From contig NZ_PNCJ01000052.1 in NCBI RefSeq assembly GCF_005887115.1, forward strand, positions 1 through 35,761: a stretch of 35,761 nucleotides of DNA. The letters are read 5' to 3'. Origin of the DNA: Pseudoalteromonas rubra (GTDB lineage Bacteria; Pseudomonadota; Gammaproteobacteria; Enterobacterales; Alteromonadaceae). The notes beneath the pieces were generated by a model. It saw only the letters and a program-made list of their open reading frames with translations. It made no database searches and had not been told where the DNA came from. Shown one piece after another: positions 34,648 through 35,761 of the stretch. Both the position numbers and the translations under genes were made by a program. Position 1 is the stretch's first letter, and each line of letters opens with the position of its first letter.

Positions 34648-35483
34648 CAGGCGATCCCCCTTTTTAGCTTATCAAGGCTCTGCACAGCATGGATCTGATC
34701 AACTTCTTCAAGTAACTGGGGTAAAGGAGGAATGTTAAAATCGCGTTCCAACAAGGTCGGAAACACACCATGCAAGCGATAGGCTTCTTGCAATAATTTC
34801 CAAACAGGATCGCAAACCGAATCACCGTGGGTATCCACAAGCAGGTCCTCTGCCTCAACATAATGTCCGGCAATATGACCATAAGCGATGCGTTCGCTGG
34901 GCATCGCTGCTAAAAACGTACCTGCATCATAACCATGGTTGATAGAATTGACGTAGATGTTATTCACATCTAACAGCAGATCACAGTCAGCTTCTTCGAG
35001 TACTGCTAAGGTAAAGTCTTGTTCAGATAACTGTTGACCAGGCGCGGCATAATACGAGACATTTTCTACAGCTATACGACGCTCCAACCTGTCTTGCACC
35101 TCTTTAATCCGCGTTGCAGTATGCTTTACCGCCTCCTCAGTGAAGGGAATAGGCATAAGATCGTACATGTGGCCATCCCCGGAACAATAACTCAGGTGTT
35201 CGCTGTAGCATCGAATGTTATGCGTCGAAAAAAAAGCTTTCAGGTCGCTCACAAAGTCGATGTCTAATGGTGCCGGGGAGCCGAGTGATAATGACAAGCC
35301 ATGGCAAACAAACGGATGCCTGGCGGTTAACTCCGAAAACTGAGCAGCGAATTTGCCACCGAGCGTCATCCAGTTTTCGGGCGCGACTTCGTAAAAGTCC
35401 ACCTGCTGAGGAGGAGTAGCCAAGATATCATCTAGCATCTCTCTCCTCAGACCCATGCCAACCCTGCCAAATGGTTTAGTCAT
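34647..35483 (-). CDS. hvfB: HvfB/BufB-family (DUF692) multinuclear iron enzyme
   Basis: The 278-residue protein is a DUF692 (MbnB-like) TIM barrel. Conserved metal-ligand motifs are visible: EVAPENW, CHGLSLSLG, YSEHLSY, AVENVSYY, LLLDVNNIYVN, YGHIAGH, VDTHGD and LLERDFNIP. In characterised homologues a di- or tri-iron site oxidises cysteines of a precursor peptide to oxazolone-thioamide or thiooxazole groups that bind copper. The start is the ATG at 35481-35483 with AAGGAG five bases upstream; a GTG two codons earlier overlaps the ribosome-binding site. It lies 25 bp after hvfA. Confidence 0.93.
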   Translation of the reverse strand: MTKPFGRVGMGLRREMLDDILATPPQQVDFYEVAPENWMTLGGKFAAQFSELTARHPFVCHGLSLSLGSPAPLDIDFVSDLKAFFSTHNIRCYSEHLSYCSGDGHMYDLMPIPFTEEAVKHTATRIKEVQDRLERRIAVENVSYYAAPGQQLSEQDFTLAVLEEADCDLLLDVNNIYVNSINHGYDAGTFLAAMPSERIAYGHIAGHYVEAEDLLVDTHGDSVCDPVWKLLQEAYRLHGVFPTLLERDFNIPPLPQLLEEVDQIHAVQSLDKLKRGIA

Positions 35484-35508
35484 TATCACTCCTTAGCCGT
35501 TGTATCTA

Positions 35509-35761
35509 TTAAGCGTGGCCGCCACATTTGCCTTCGCCGCACTTACCTTCTTTTTTAGATTTACCGCCACATTTGCCTTCGCCACACTTGCCTTCTTTTT
35601 TGCCTTTAGCATCACCGCCGCATTTACCTTCGCCGCACTTGCCTTCTTTTTTACCTTTAGCATCACCGCCGCATTTACCTTCGCCACACTTGCCTTCTTT
35701 TTTGCCTTTAGCATCACCGCCACATTTACCTTCGCCGCATTTGCCTTCTTTTTTGCCTTTA
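35509..35761 (-). CDS. hvfA: HvfA-type cysteine-rich RiPP precursor, partial (N-terminus beyond the window)
   Basis: The last 83 residues of a low-complexity protein lie here, ending GKCGGHA. They contain ten EGKCG motifs in five EGKCGEGKCGG units joined by DAKGKK or KSKK spacers. EGKCG is the modified core motif of HvfA-type precursors, in which the cysteines become copper-binding groups. The signal peptide and start are outside the window. Another frame on the same strand is also open and yields a Lys/Ala-rich peptide, but it is a shadow: the Gly-Cys frame matches the family and leads directly into hvfB. Confidence 0.9.
   Translation of the reverse strand, partial: KGKKEGKCGEGKCGGDAKGKKEGKCGEGKCGGDAKGKKEGKCGEGKCGGDAKGKKEGKCGEGKCGGKSKKEGKCGEGKCGGHA
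35596..35748. repeat. Three tandem 51-bp units in hvfA
   Basis: Units 35596-35646, 35647-35697 and 35698-35748 are nearly identical and each encodes EGKCGEGKCGGDAKGKK. Differences are mostly third-base changes. Such repeats can expand or contract and so change the number of modifiable cysteines. Confidence 0.85.

Noticed and set aside
35493..35723. Lys/Ala-rich 76-residue reading frame at the right edge
   Set aside because: It is an out-of-frame shadow of hvfA; the Gly/Cys frame matches the known precursor family and stops at 35509.

Overview
The window looks like a chromosomal segment of a marine gammaproteobacterium, most likely Pseudoalteromonas or a close relative in the Alteromonadales. 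This rests on the apt-dnaX-ybaB order, a dnaX frameshift signal of the E. coli type, many secreted hydrolases and lipoproteins, and a moderate GC content with AT-rich insertions. The genus is an inference from gene content; no rRNA or other marker gene is present.

Layout. 60-1520 is an AT-rich membrane-anchored TPR protein. 1897-8496 is an RND multidrug efflux operon (adaptor and pump) with a following MDR oxidoreductase and a divergent LysR regulator. 8873-13457 holds two exported proteins: a CpdB-like cyclic-nucleotide phosphodiesterase lipoprotein, and a protein with an N-terminal DUF4350-like domain and three tandem OB-fold-like repeats. 13556-19649 is a tightly overlapping three-gene cassette encoding a TIR protein, a MoxR-type AAA+ ATPase and a 1163-residue protein with two FGE-sulfatase (SUMF1) domains. 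19753-22650 carries a DUF6279 lipoprotein, a methyltransferase, a DUF998-like membrane protein and a small secreted protein. 22909-25830 carries a four-cysteine orphan and, behind a phased array of five ACATGT boxes, a HAD phosphatase plus Nudix-like two-gene unit. 25924-29062 holds a DUF4124 protein and a three-gene esterase/thioesterase unit. 29349-33453 is rhomboid protease, ybaB, dnaX and apt. 33629-35761 is a 40-residue membrane peptide followed (in coordinate order) by an hvfA-hvfB-hvfC copper-binding RiPP operon whose precursor gene runs off the right edge.

The best candidate for an undescribed system is the TIR-MoxR-FGE cassette. Its cistrons overlap by 4 and 1 nt. The TIR domain keeps the putative NADase glutamate, the ATPase keeps its Walker motifs, and both FGE domains lack the first of the two catalytic cysteines, so they look like ligand-binding modules. 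This resembles MoxR-based NTP-dependent conflict systems, with TIR as a possible toxic effector, but immunity is an inference. The second candidate is the HAD/Nudix-like pair with its ACATGT array. The hvf operon and the dnaX frameshift site belong to known classes but are unusually clear here.

Several start codons were moved inward from the longest possible frame where a Shine-Dalgarno site, signal peptide or operon junction decides; these are noted in each entry.
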